Origin: JAFGLZ01 sp964390905
Lineage (GTDB): Bacteria > Planctomycetota > Phycisphaerae > UBA1845 > JAFGLZ01
Direction of reading: 5' to 3'
DNA: 64,000 nt
NCBI GenBank assembly: GCA_964390905.1
Contig: CAYMLO010000009.1
Location: forward strand, 1 to 64,000
In this document: positions 43,979-53,023 of the stretch, piece after piece
Position numbering within the stretch: position 1 is the stretch's first letter
Layout of the letters: the number at the start of each line of letters is the position of its first letter
Notes under the pieces: model-generated
Seen by the model: only the letters and a program-made list of their open reading frames with translations
The model's database searches: none
What the model was told of the DNA's origin: nothing
Translations under genes and position numbers: made by a program

Positions 43979-44601
43979 GATGCTCCTTTGCTGTTGGAAC
44001 CGCCTCCCGGTCCTGGGCTGACTTGGGAGGAATGGGCCGTGCCCAGACGGTAGTAATCGACGGCGGCGATCACGGCCACCACCGTGGCCGACCACCACAA
44101 CACGTCGGGGAGCCGACCCAGTAGCTCACTGAGTTGCTGCAGCTCGGGCCAGAGCAGCACCGAGACGACCATCGCCATCTGCAGCACCGTACACCACTTG
44201 CCGGCCTGGCGGGCCTTGATGTAGATCTGGCCCGTCACCAGGTACACCAGCACGAACCCGATCACGACGAACAGGTCCTTGCCGATGGCCACCACGACCA
44301 CGGCATGCGGGATGGCCTTGCCCGGCACGCACGTCGCGTGATGCCCGAGCAGGATCACCGCACAGGTGACCAGGAGTTTGTCGGCCAGCGGGTCAAGGAA
44401 CTTGCCCAGTGGCGTATGACTATCCAGCCGTCGGGCCAGCCAACCGTCCAGCGCGTCCGAGACGGCCATCAGGAAGAACATCGCCAAGGCGAACCAGCGC
44501 GCCCACGCCGACTCCCGCAGGCTCAATAGCGCCGTCACGAACGGCGCGATCAGCAGAATGCGCGTCAGCGTGACCCGATTCGGCCATGACAGCTGGTTCA
44601 T
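43975..44601 (-). CDS. pgsA: CDP-alcohol phosphatidyltransferase (CDP-diacylglycerol-glycerol-3-phosphate type)
   Basis: Makes phosphatidylglycerol phosphate in the inner membrane. The 208 residues hold the complete family motif D49xxD52G53xxA56R57x8G66xxxD70xxxD74 (SDALDGWLARRL then GKFLDPLADK) and about six membrane helices. The PgsA assignment rests on motif spacing and length; a phosphatidylserine-type sister enzyme is the main alternative. The 3' end overlaps ribBA by 4 bases. Confidence 0.88.
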   Translation of the reverse strand: MNQLSWPNRVTLTRILLIAPFVTALLSLRESAWARWFALAMFFLMAVSDALDGWLARRLDSHTPLGKFLDPLADKLLVTCAVILLGHHATCVPGKAIPHAVVVVAIGKDLFVVIGFVLVYLVTGQIYIKARQAGKWCTVLQMAMVVSVLLWPELQQLSELLGRLPDVLWWSATVVAVIAAVDYYRLGTAHSSQVSPGPGGGSNSKGAS

Positions 44602-44627
44602 CGAAAGCTGAACCCCTGCATCCGACC

Positions 44628-44657
44628 ATTCTAGCGAAACACGCCCTCTCGCTGCAA
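44628..44657 (-). promoter_or_regulatory. Promoter for pgsA-ribBA flanked by an inverted repeat
   Basis: On the minus strand TTGCAG (44657-44652), an 18-base spacer and TAGAAT (44633-44628). A perfect 9-bp inverted repeat, CCGACCATT (44622-44630) and AATGGTCGG (44657-44665), brackets the two boxes and could be an operator. The leader is about 20 bases. Confidence 0.6.
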
Positions 44658-44733
44658 ATGGTCGGGAAACGGCAACCAGATACCTCGAACGCGGGCCGCG
44701 TTGGCCCGCCAGCGTGCTGATTTGTCCAGGCGT

Positions 44734-45474
44734 CTACTTCGGCAGGAAGAGCGGGGACCTCTTGATGCGCAACTGATGCAGCCAATACCGTCCGACCACG
44801 CCGAGCGTGCTCAGGCCGTACGTCAGGCTGCGACGGAAGCTGATGCTGCTGGCCTCGTCCATGTACCGGACGGGCACGGGCACGTCCCCGATCTTGAAGC
44901 CGAAACTCACCGATTGCACCAAGAACTGCGTATCGAACACGAAATCGTTGCTGTTGCGATGATAGGGGAGGGTCTCGAGCACCTCGCGTCGATACCCGCG
45001 ATAGCCGCTGTGCCACTCGCCGAGGTTCTGGCCGGTCAGGATGTTCTCCGTGACGGTCAGCAAGCGATTGGAAATGTACTTGTAAACGGGCATGCCGCAG
45101 GCCAGTGCCTCGCGTCGCGTTCGGATGCGGCTGCCCAGCAGCACGTCGCAAATGCCCAATCGCAGCAGGCCCACGAAGTGTGGCACGAGCCGGCTGTCGT
45201 ACTGATAGTCGGGATGGACCATGATGACCACGTCGGCGCCGCGGCGGAGGGCTTCGTCGTAGCATGTCTTCTGGTTCCCGCCGTAGCCCAGGTTCTGTTC
45301 GTGCTCGATGAGCGTGACCGGGAGGCGCTTGGCGATCTCGACCGTGTCGTCGGTGCTGCAGTCGTCGACGACGATGACTTCGTCGACGACGCCGGGCGGG
45401 ATGTCATCGAGGGTCCGTTCGAGCGTATTGGCGGCGTTGTAGGCCGGCATGACGACGATGACTTTGTCGGACAC
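44734..45474 (-). CDS. Family 2 glycosyltransferase (dolichyl/polyprenyl-phosphate mannose synthase-like)
   Basis: A 246-residue GT-A fold transferase: VIVVMPAYNAANTLERTLD at the start, the nucleotide/metal site VDDCSTDDT and HPDYQYD, and GEWHSGYRGYRREVLETL. There are no clear membrane helices at the C-terminus. Likely moves a sugar from a nucleotide sugar to a polyprenyl phosphate or envelope glycan. It lies 31 bases downstream of the PMT-like gene, which could use the lipid-linked sugar. Confidence 0.85.
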   Translation of the reverse strand: MSDKVIVVMPAYNAANTLERTLDDIPPGVVDEVIVVDDCSTDDTVEIAKRLPVTLIEHEQNLGYGGNQKTCYDEALRRGADVVIMVHPDYQYDSRLVPHFVGLLRLGICDVLLGSRIRTRREALACGMPVYKYISNRLLTVTENILTGQNLGEWHSGYRGYRREVLETLPYHRNSNDFVFDTQFLVQSVSFGFKIGDVPVPVRYMDEASSISFRRSLTYGLSTLGVVGRYWLHQLRIKRSPLFLPK

Positions 45475-45505
45475 GTCAGACGGCCTCCTGGGTGATTTGA
45501 GGCGC

Positions 45506-47422
45506 TCAGCGCGGCGGTCCTGGACGCTCGGATCTGTTGGGCCGCGTCTGCGTCGCCCGCGACGCCCATTGTCGGCGGCTGGCGATGACCTGATCGAACG
45601 CTTCCCGCACCTTGGGATCGGCCGAGGTCATCTGGTCTCGCAGTCCTTCGACTGCGGCCACGTGCCGGCGGACCGCATCGATTGCGGCGGAGCGATGGCC
45701 CATCGCCGCGGACGCACGGGCAAGATCATACAGCAGACAGGCGCGTTGTACAGCCTCTCCGGGCCGGTTCGTCCTGTCGCGGTCGAGCAGGCCCAGGGCG
45801 GTCTCGAACTGCTCGGCGGCTGTCTTGGGCTGCTTTTGTCGCAGCAACGCCAGACCCAAGTGGCGGCGCAGCAACACCGAATCGGGATGGGCGTCGACGT
45901 CGGCGGCATACGCCTTACACCCGCGTGCGGGGTGAGCTTCCGGGAACACCGTCGGGTCCAGCAGGCCCGGGACGATCAGCCATGGAGTGAAGGCCAGGCC
46001 AATCCAGAGCGCGGCGACGACCGTCGAACCTGCCAGAACGCCGTACTGGGTGCGACCTGAGAGCTTCCCTGCAATGGCATCGGCCGCCGACTTCCCCGCA
46101 CGAGGCAGATTCGCCAGCCCGATCCCCGTCGTCAGACAGACGGTGAGGTAGGGAACCAGCAGGTAGCGATGCCACGCCACCGGCAGCCAAGCGATGACGA
46201 CAACGAGGCAGAGAACGAGCCAACAGCCGATCACGACGCGGTGGGTCCGGGCGCGGGTTTTGTCAAGGCCGCCCTCGCGGGCCCCGTCTTCCGCACGAGG
46301 CTTGGCAGCACACTGGCCCGCCAGCCAGACCGCGCCAACGACGAAGCCCAACACGCCCAGCCAGATCCCGAGTTGTCCCAAGGGCCGCGCCAGGGGCAGC
46401 ACCGGGCTGAACAGGGCGAAGTAGCCCGCAGCCGTGATCTTCTGATGGAGGCCGAACAGCCCGCCGCCGGGGTCGATCTTCTGTTTGACCATCCAATCGT
46501 CGTAGACGGCCAACGTCCCGGTCGCCCGGGCGACCGCGTGATCGTGGAACCAGGGGTTGATGGCCACGAAGATCGCCCCGGCAAGGATCACGGCCAGGCA
46601 AGTCACCAACAGTGCCAGGCCTAGGCGCCGCCACGCGGGACCCGACCGGAAACCGACCAGAACGGCCAACACGACGCCGACCGCATGGGTGGGGCCGGTC
46701 AAGGCGCCATTCAGCTTGCTGCCGGTCGCCAAGGCGATGACCAGACCGGGGCCGATGACCATAGCCAACATGAGTAGGGCCACACGGCGAGCCAGACTGC
46801 TCGCGCTGTTCTCGTTCCAGTAGCGTCGGAGCGCAGCGACTGATCCAAGCGAGACCGGTACGATCAGAAGCAGGAAGAACATGAGGACGCTGTCTGTGAG
46901 GCCCCGTTGGGCGATCCGCTGGAAATAGGGGTTGGCCAGCAGAAGGACCGACGCGATGAGGCCGGCGGCCACGCCGCCCGCGCGGCGCCCGATCACGAAC
47001 AACAGCATGCAGACCAGTGCCCCGAATACAGCGCTGGTGCCGCGCGTGACCCGGAGCATGCCGTCAGGCACGCGCTTGCGGAGCGCCTTCGGGCTTCGCC
47101 AGTGGCGTTCGAAGTCGTCCTGGAGCTGCTGATCGTGAACGTGATGGCCCGCTGCGGCCAGAACGGCACCGAAGATGTACTTCGCCACCGGCGGGTTCGT
47201 GCGGGCGTAGAAGTCCTCGGTCCAGGCGGGATGGTCCCACTGCCGTTTCTCGACGAAGAGGTGGTAGTAGAACGTCTCGCCCAGCTTGTGCGCCTCGTCG
47301 ATGTGAAACGGCGGCGTGTCCCCGCCGCCCGTCCCCACGCGAATGCCGCCCGCGAGGTAGGTCAGCGAGCCGGCAAACACCAGGACGGCCAGGACAATCC
47401 CGATGTACGGTCGCAGCCGCAT
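45506..47422 (-). CDS. PMT/ArnT-like (GT39/GT83-type) membrane glycosyltransferase with TPR-like tail
   Basis: A 638-residue polytopic membrane protein. The first outer loop carries the Asp-Glu pair of lipid-sugar-dependent transferases (D42, E43 in FHIDEAHKLGE) and the RTNPPVAKYIFG segment. About 10-12 helices follow to residue 500. The last 100 residues hold TPR-like helices (HLGLALLRQKQPKTAAEQFE). Such enzymes transfer a sugar from polyprenyl-phosphate to protein or lipid outside the membrane. The ATG at 47422 is chosen so that the first helix follows directly; the longer start at 47500 is unlikely. Confidence 0.78.
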   Translation of the reverse strand: MRLRPYIGIVLAVLVFAGSLTYLAGGIRVGTGGGDTPPFHIDEAHKLGETFYYHLFVEKRQWDHPAWTEDFYARTNPPVAKYIFGAVLAAAGHHVHDQQLQDDFERHWRSPKALRKRVPDGMLRVTRGTSAVFGALVCMLLFVIGRRAGGVAAGLIASVLLLANPYFQRIAQRGLTDSVLMFFLLLIVPVSLGSVAALRRYWNENSASSLARRVALLMLAMVIGPGLVIALATGSKLNGALTGPTHAVGVVLAVLVGFRSGPAWRRLGLALLVTCLAVILAGAIFVAINPWFHDHAVARATGTLAVYDDWMVKQKIDPGGGLFGLHQKITAAGYFALFSPVLPLARPLGQLGIWLGVLGFVVGAVWLAGQCAAKPRAEDGAREGGLDKTRARTHRVVIGCWLVLCLVVVIAWLPVAWHRYLLVPYLTVCLTTGIGLANLPRAGKSAADAIAGKLSGRTQYGVLAGSTVVAALWIGLAFTPWLIVPGLLDPTVFPEAHPARGCKAYAADVDAHPDSVLLRRHLGLALLRQKQPKTAAEQFETALGLLDRDRTNRPGEAVQRACLLYDLARASAAMGHRSAAIDAVRRHVAAVEGLRDQMTSADPKVREAFDQVIASRRQWASRATQTRPNRSERPGPPR

Positions 47423-47547
47423 GAGCCAACTGAATACCGCAAACGATCCCAAGAATACAGACCCCAGACCTGTCGAAAAGGGAAGGCGAGTGCCGTACAC
47501 TGCAGCGGGTCGAGGCGCGAACGAGTCCCTGATTGGAGCGAATCCCG

Positions 47548-48687
47548 ATGAAGATCACCGACGTCAAGGCGTTTGGCATTCACAGCGGACGGGACATGTT
47601 CATCGTGAAGGTCGAGACGGACGAGGGCCATTACGGGATCGGCGAAGGGGGCATCAGCGGCCGGGAACTGGCCATGAAAGGGGCGATCGAGCACTTCCGT
47701 CCCGTGCTGGTCGGGCGCGATCCGTTCGAGATCGAGGACATCTGGCAGACGCTGTTCCGCGGGGGGTTCTTTCCGGGAGGGACGATCCTGTCGGCAGCGA
47801 TCTCGGCGGTGGACATCGCGTTGTGGGACATCAAGGGCAAGGCCTTGGGCGTTCCGGTCTATCAACTGCTGGGCGGCAAGTGCCGCGACCGCGTCGACGT
47901 GTACGTCGGGTTTGCCGAGTTGGGCGAGGACACGGACCGGGCCGTCGCGTCTGCGCTCGAGCAGGTCAAGGCGGGCTGGCGCTACATCCGTACCGCGCCC
48001 GGATGCGGCGGCAAGCCCAACCGGTTCGAGCCGGTCGAGGCGGTCGAAAACACGATCCGGGGCTGGCGTGCGGTTCGTCAGGCGGTGGGGCCGGACATCC
48101 GCCTGTGTCTGGACGTCCACACCCGGCTGAGCCCGATCCACGCGATCCAACTGTGTCAGGGGATCCAGGACGCCCGTCCGTTCTTCGTCGAGGACCCGAT
48201 CCGCAGCGAGGAGCCCGCTGCCCTCCGGACCGTTCGCCAGCACACGTCGGTGCCGCTGGCCATCGGTGAACAGTACAGCAGCAAGTGGGCGTTCCGGCAG
48301 GTCATCGAGGAGCAGCTGTGCGACTACGCCCGGATCGACATGTGCAACGTCGGCGGCCTGACCGAGGCGCGGAAGGTCGCCGGCTGGTGCGAGGTGCACT
48401 ACATCGACATCATTCCCCACAACCCGCTGGGTCCCGTGAGCACCGCCGCGTGCGTCCACCTGGATTTCGCGGTCAACAACTTCGCGGTGCAGGAGCTGGG
48501 CGGCGGGGCCAGTGCGCTGCCGGAGGTCTTCCCCCAGCAGCTGCGGCTGGTCGACCACGCGTTCCCGCTGCCGACCGCGCCGGGCCTGGGCGTGACGTTC
48601 GACGAAAAGGAGGCGTTACGCCGGCCGATGGAGATGTGGCACGCCCCCCGGCTCAGCCGAGATGACGGTGCCCTAACGAACTGGTAG
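47548..48687 (+). CDS. Enolase-superfamily sugar-acid dehydratase-like protein (mandelate racemase/MLE type)
   Basis: A 379-residue enzyme with the two-domain enolase fold. Metal ligands are D189 (LCLDVHTR), E215 (FFVEDPIR) and E241 (AIGEQYSS); H191 and H291 (IIPHNPLG) are the base/acid pair as in galactonate/mannonate dehydratases. An aldonic-acid dehydratase is the best guess, though the closest family is not certain. GGAG is 9 bases before the ATG at 47548. Transcribed divergently from the PMT-like gene. Cloverleaf element B follows its stop by 23 bases. Confidence 0.85.
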   Translation: MKITDVKAFGIHSGRDMFIVKVETDEGHYGIGEGGISGRELAMKGAIEHFRPVLVGRDPFEIEDIWQTLFRGGFFPGGTILSAAISAVDIALWDIKGKALGVPVYQLLGGKCRDRVDVYVGFAELGEDTDRAVASALEQVKAGWRYIRTAPGCGGKPNRFEPVEAVENTIRGWRAVRQAVGPDIRLCLDVHTRLSPIHAIQLCQGIQDARPFFVEDPIRSEEPAALRTVRQHTSVPLAIGEQYSSKWAFRQVIEEQLCDYARIDMCNVGGLTEARKVAGWCEVHYIDIIPHNPLGPVSTAACVHLDFAVNNFAVQELGGGASALPEVFPQQLRLVDHAFPLPTAPGLGVTFDEKEALRRPMEMWHAPRLSRDDGALTNW

Positions 48688-48710
48688 CCGAGGGTGCGCG
48701 GGCTGTCCGA

Positions 48711-48867
48711 GGGGTGCCCCATTCTTCGCTGTCCCTCGCGGAACGCGAGGGACAGCGAAGGGTGGGGGACGGAATGGCGCTGTAACGGCCCCTTCACGGT
48801 CCATTCCGTCCCCCACCCTCTTCGAGCGCCCGCGTCCCGCGGCTACTCGAAGAGGATGGGGCACCCC
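48711..48867. repeat. Cloverleaf palindromic element, copy B
   Basis: Terminal inverted repeats GGGGTGCCCCAT (48711-48722) and ATGGGGCACCCC (48856-48867) enclose three hairpins in the same order as copy A (28251-28404): a first stem of 16 bp (perfect here), a second stem of 16 bp (perfect) with a 27-base loop whose sequence differs almost completely from copy A, and a third imperfect stem beginning CTCTTCGAG. It starts 23 bases after the stop of the enolase-type gene. The stems have changed by paired substitutions relative to A. Confidence 0.85.
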
Positions 48868-49027
48868 CCGCCCAGATTGTCACGCACGTGGTAGCCGATC
48901 CTCGCCGAGGGCCCGATCACGCCAACGGGTTGGCCTGTGCTCGAACGGCGTGTATGATCGATGCACGCAGGGCAAACAGAATCCCGATGGGGGCGCGCCG
49001 TCGCAACCGTCGCGAGGAATCAAGGCC
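48868..49027. other. Spacer upstream of the receiver gene
   Basis: Contains the right-hand flank shared with copy A (CCCAGATTGTCACGCACG) and then 130 bases of unremarkable sequence leading to the receiver gene. No promoter is convincing. Confidence 0.3.
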
Positions 49028-49516
49028 ATGACCAGTGACAACGCCGCATCGCTGCCGCCAAGCAAGATCCTGATCGCCGACGACAACCTGCAGAACCTCG
49101 AGCTGCTGGAGGCTTACATGGCCGATCTGCCCGGCGTCGAGACCCTCCGAGCCACCGACGGCGAACAGGCGCTCGACGTGATCCAACGGGAGCACCCCGA
49201 TCTCGTGCTGCTGGACGTGATGATGCCCAAGCTGTCGGGGTTCGAGGTGTGTAAGAAGATGAAGGCCGACCCGGCCACCAAGGACATCCCCGTGGTGATG
49301 GTCACGGCGCTGGGCGAACCGATGGACATCGAACGCGGGCTCGAGAGCGGCACGGACGATTACCTGTCCAAGCCCATCGACCGCGCGGACCTAATCGATC
49401 GCGTCAAAACCCTCTTGAACGTCAAGCACCTGAAGGGCCACCTCGACCGGAGCCTGGCCTACATGGATGAGCTGGAGGGCGAATTGGACGCCGACGACGC
49501 GTCGCGGGAGGAGTGA
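49028..49516 (+). CDS. Single-domain response regulator (receiver only)
   Basis: A 162-residue protein: receiver domain (about 12-130) with D18/D19, phospho-acceptor D63 in VLLDVMMPKLSG, T93 and K115 (LSKPID), then a short helical, acidic tail (LDRSLAYMDELEGELDADDA). No output domain, so it acts by protein contact or in a phosphorelay. It lies 3 bases upstream of the M16 peptidase gene; no histidine kinase is nearby. Confidence 0.9.
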   Translation: MTSDNAASLPPSKILIADDNLQNLELLEAYMADLPGVETLRATDGEQALDVIQREHPDLVLLDVMMPKLSGFEVCKKMKADPATKDIPVVMVTALGEPMDIERGLESGTDDYLSKPIDRADLIDRVKTLLNVKHLKGHLDRSLAYMDELEGELDADDASREE

Positions 49517-49519
49517 ATC

Positions 49520-52237
49520 GTGTTTTCCCATCCGTTCGGGTTTCGGTCATTGATGTGCATCCTTGCGGCGGCGGGGCTGTCCGGTCCGGTGGCCGCCGAG
49601 CCCGCTGCGACCGCATCCGGGGCGGCCGCCAAGATGCTGGACGTCCGCAAGCGCCTGGTCGATCGGCCCGGCGAGGTCGTCGCGGTGCTGGACAACGGGC
49701 TGACGGTCATCGCCAAGGAGCATCGCACCGCACCGGTCGTGTCGGTACGGATGTACGTCAAGACCGGCAGCATCTATGAGGGTGAGTACTTGGGCGCGGG
49801 CCTGAGCCACCTGTTCGAGCATCTCCTGCACGGCGGCACCACCAAGACCCGCGCCGAGGAGCAGGGCAAGGAGATCCTGCGAGCGCTGGGCGGCAACAGC
49901 AACGCCAGCACCGGCCTGTCCTACACGTCCTACTACATCAACACCGACCGCGAGAACCTCGGCAAGGCCGTCAATCTGCTGGCCGATTGGATCACCAACC
50001 CGACGTTCCCCGATGCCGAGTTCAAGCGGGAATGGGGCGTGGTGCAACGCGAGCTGGAACGGGACGTCGGCAATCCGCAGCGGCAGTTGTGGTATCTGAC
50101 GATGGAGACAATGTTCGACCAGCACCCGGCCCGGTTCCCCGTGATCGGCCATCAGCCCATCGTGCAGAAACTGACGAAGTCCGAGATCGTCGAATACTGG
50201 CGGGAGCGGTATGTGCCCGACAACGTCGTCGTGGCGTTGGCGGGCGACGTCGACGTCGAGGAGATGCTGCGAGTGGCCCGGCGGGAGTTCGCGCACTTTT
50301 CGCGACGATCGGTGCCCGACGTGTTGCTGCCTGAGCAGCCGGCACTCGTCACGCCCCGAACGGTCATCAAGCGGATGAAGATGAGCCGGGGCACGGCGCT
50401 GATGCAGATGTGTTGGCCCAGCATCCGCCTGACGCATCCCGACCTGTACGCCCTGGACGTGTTGAGCTACGTCCTGACCGAGGGCCGCAGCTCGCGGATG
50501 GTCCAATCGATCGTTCGCGAGAAGCAACTCGCCTACGCCGTGCAGAGCTTCAGCTGGACGCCGGACTGGGGCAAGGGGGTCTTTGCGATCATGGTGGTGT
50601 CAGCCCCCCAGAAGCGGCTGGCCTGTCGCAAGGCGATCCTCGAGGAGGTGCGAAAGGTCCGCGACGAGCTGATCACACCGGCTGAGCTGTCCAAGGCCAA
50701 GCGGCAAAAGGCGGCCGAGCACGTCTTCGGTCAGCAGACGGCCGAGGCAGTGGCCGGCACGATGGCGTCGGACTTCATGAGCACGGGCGATCCCCACTTC
50801 AGCGACGCGTACGTCGCCAACATCCAGAAGGTCACCGTCGAGCAGGTGCGGGAGATGGCCCGCAAGTACCTCGACCCCGAGATCTTCGCCACCATCGCGG
50901 TCCTGCCCGAGGCCGCCAAGGACCAGGCCGCCGCCGGCAAGGCCGAGGGACCCGGGCCGATCAAGAAGGTCACGCTCGACAACGGCCTGCGCCTGCTGCT
51001 GCGACGCGACCCGTCCGTGCCGATCGTGACGATGCAGGCCTTCTTCGCCAGCGGGCTGCTCTCCGAGACGCAAGACAACAACGGGATCAGCAACATGGTG
51101 GCGCAACTGGCGACGCGGGGAACGAAAACGCGGACGGCCGAGCAGATCGCGGCCTTCTTCGATTCGCGCGGCGGGTCGATCAGCGGCCAGAGCGGCAACA
51201 ACACGATCTACTTCGCGGCTGAGGTGCTCAAGGGTGATTTCGCCGAGGCCCTGACGTGGTTCGCCGACGTCGTGATGCACCCGGCGTTCCCGCAGAAGGA
51301 GCTGGACCGCCTCCGGCCGCGGGTCCTCAACGCCATCGAGCGGATCGACGACCAGTGGCGGAGCGAGATGCGGCGGTATTTCCACAAGCGATTCTTCGCC
51401 AAGAGCCCGTACCGGTTCATGCCGATCGGCCAGGCCGAGTCGGTCAAGGCGCTGACGACCGATTCGCTCAAGGCCCATCACACCAAGTGGTTCACCGGCG
51501 GGAACGGCGTGGTGGCCGTCTTCGGGGACGTCGACCCGGCTGAGGCCCAGAAGCAGGTCCGCGCCGCGTTCGGCCAGCTCCCCGCGGGCGAGGGGGCCGG
51601 GCTGGATCCTGCGACGGATTCTCAGATCGCGGCCGACACCTTGTACATCAAGAAGTCCAAGCAGCCCGCCGTCGCGGGGATCATGTTGGGCTATCGCGGA
51701 ATCCGGTATGCCGACGCGGCGAACCGCTATGCGATGGACGTGCTCGACTGCATCATGTCCGGCCCGTCCTTGCCCAGCGGCTGGCTGCACCGGGAGCTGC
51801 GCGAGGGCACGCGCGACCTGGTGTACGAGGTCCACGCGATCAACTTCGTGGGGTTGGCGCCGGGCTACTACGGCATCTACGCGGGGTGTCAGCCCGAGCG
51901 CGTGGGCGACGTCTACCGGATCATCCGAGCGCAGTGCGACAAGGCCGTCGCCGGGAAGATCACCGCCGAAGAGCTGGACCGGGCCAAGGGCATGATGATC
52001 ACCACCGAGCGGCTGCACAACCGGACCATCGGGCAGATGGCCACGCGTGCGGCGCTCGACGAACTGTACGGGTTGGGCTATGACGCATACGAGCAGTACG
52101 CCGATCGCGTCAACGCGGTGACGCTCGAGGAGGTCAAGCGGGTGGCCCGGCAGTTCCTCACCCGGATGATCATCACGGTGGCGACGCCGAAGCCCGAGGA
52201 CGTGAAGATCGGCATCAAGCCAACCGCGGTCGATTGA
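49520..52237 (+). CDS. Two-domain M16 (insulinase-like) zinc peptidase, exported
   Basis: A 905-residue protein with a signal peptide (LMCILAAAGLSGPVAA) and two M16 halves. The first (about 48-460) is catalytic with the inverted zinc motif HLFEH (97-101) and the downstream Glu in REWGVVQRELERD; the second (about 470-900) is the inactive partner without the motif. Such proteins degrade peptides in the periplasm or surface layer. The start is GTG with GGAGGAG about 8 bases upstream. The gene follows the receiver gene by 3 bases. Confidence 0.92.
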   Translation: MFSHPFGFRSLMCILAAAGLSGPVAAEPAATASGAAAKMLDVRKRLVDRPGEVVAVLDNGLTVIAKEHRTAPVVSVRMYVKTGSIYEGEYLGAGLSHLFEHLLHGGTTKTRAEEQGKEILRALGGNSNASTGLSYTSYYINTDRENLGKAVNLLADWITNPTFPDAEFKREWGVVQRELERDVGNPQRQLWYLTMETMFDQHPARFPVIGHQPIVQKLTKSEIVEYWRERYVPDNVVVALAGDVDVEEMLRVARREFAHFSRRSVPDVLLPEQPALVTPRTVIKRMKMSRGTALMQMCWPSIRLTHPDLYALDVLSYVLTEGRSSRMVQSIVREKQLAYAVQSFSWTPDWGKGVFAIMVVSAPQKRLACRKAILEEVRKVRDELITPAELSKAKRQKAAEHVFGQQTAEAVAGTMASDFMSTGDPHFSDAYVANIQKVTVEQVREMARKYLDPEIFATIAVLPEAAKDQAAAGKAEGPGPIKKVTLDNGLRLLLRRDPSVPIVTMQAFFASGLLSETQDNNGISNMVAQLATRGTKTRTAEQIAAFFDSRGGSISGQSGNNTIYFAAEVLKGDFAEALTWFADVVMHPAFPQKELDRLRPRVLNAIERIDDQWRSEMRRYFHKRFFAKSPYRFMPIGQAESVKALTTDSLKAHHTKWFTGGNGVVAVFGDVDPAEAQKQVRAAFGQLPAGEGAGLDPATDSQIAADTLYIKKSKQPAVAGIMLGYRGIRYADAANRYAMDVLDCIMSGPSLPSGWLHRELREGTRDLVYEVHAINFVGLAPGYYGIYAGCQPERVGDVYRIIRAQCDKAVAGKITAEELDRAKGMMITTERLHNRTIGQMATRAALDELYGLGYDAYEQYADRVNAVTLEEVKRVARQFLTRMIITVATPKPEDVKIGIKPTAVD

Positions 52238-52252
52238 ACGCCAATGCGCGAA

Positions 52253-52341
52253 GAGAAAGGGGTCTGGCTGCTTTCGCCGCGACAGTGGCCCGATGCTTCG
52301 GAAAGCTGTGACCCAGGCGAAAGATGCCTGACCCCTTTCTC
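52253..52341. repeat. Imperfect inverted repeat element B (REP-like)
   Basis: GAGAAAGGGGTC (52253-52264) pairs with GACCCCTTTCTC (52330-52341), and CTTTCGCC (52271-52278) pairs with GGCGAAAG (52316-52323) further in. The structure resembles REP-type elements mobilised by IS200-like transposases (inference from motif style). It ends 20 bases before the start of the next gene. Confidence 0.7.
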
Positions 52342-52360
52342 CGCCGGAGAGGAGATCGAG

Positions 52361-52990
52361 ATGGGCGATGAGGCAATCAACTACTTCGATGAACCCCTGA
52401 CCCGATTCGTGGACGACGCGGCCGCAGCCAAGCCGACCCCGGGCGGCGGGAGCGTTTCGTCGCTGGTGGCGGTGCTGGGGACGACGATGGCCCAGATGTC
52501 GGCCGGGTTCACGCTGAAGGGCAAGAAGTACGCGGAGTTCCACGAGGCCGTCCGACCGATCGCCGAGAAGTTCTCCCGGGCCCAGGAGATGTTCCGGCGG
52601 CTGGTCGCCGAGGACATCGCCGCCTATGGGCTCTACAGCGAGGCGAGCAAGCTGCCCAAGGACGATCCGACCAAGGCCGAGCGGAGCAACCTGGCACTGA
52701 AGACCGCCATCGCCGTGCCGGAGGAGATCGTTTCGATGGCCGTGGTTGTCCTCGAGGAGATCGAGCGGCTCCTGCCGGTCTGCAATCCGTGGTTGCTGAG
52801 CGACGTGGGCGTGGCGGCCGTGTTGTGTGAAGCGGCTGCGCGGGGAGCGGCCTTCAACGTCCGCGTCAACCTGGGCCAGCTCGAGGACGCCGACATGGCC
52901 CGGGAGCTTCGCGAGCAGCTCGACGCCCGGCTCAAGCATGCGGCCGAGATCCTGCAGCGAGTCGACGCCGCCCTGGCTGAGCGGTTCTGA
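52361..52990 (+). CDS. Formiminotransferase-cyclodeaminase-like (FTCD C-terminal) protein
   Basis: A 209-residue all-helical protein with the cyclodeaminase family pattern: FDEPLTRFVDDAAAAKPTPGGGSVSSLVAVLGT near the start (split over helix 1 and the Gly loop), then long helices. In FTCD this domain removes ammonia from formimino-tetrahydrofolate; stand-alone forms include methenyl-THF cyclohydrolases. So a folate one-carbon role is likely. GAGAGGAG precedes the ATG at 52361. A longer frame that starts inside the repeat at 52244 is rejected. Confidence 0.82.
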   Translation: MGDEAINYFDEPLTRFVDDAAAAKPTPGGGSVSSLVAVLGTTMAQMSAGFTLKGKKYAEFHEAVRPIAEKFSRAQEMFRRLVAEDIAAYGLYSEASKLPKDDPTKAERSNLALKTAIAVPEEIVSMAVVVLEEIERLLPVCNPWLLSDVGVAAVLCEAAARGAAFNVRVNLGQLEDADMARELREQLDARLKHAAEILQRVDAALAERF

Positions 52991-53023
52991 CAATCGGCCA
53001 CCCCTTCACCCACAAGGGTGACC

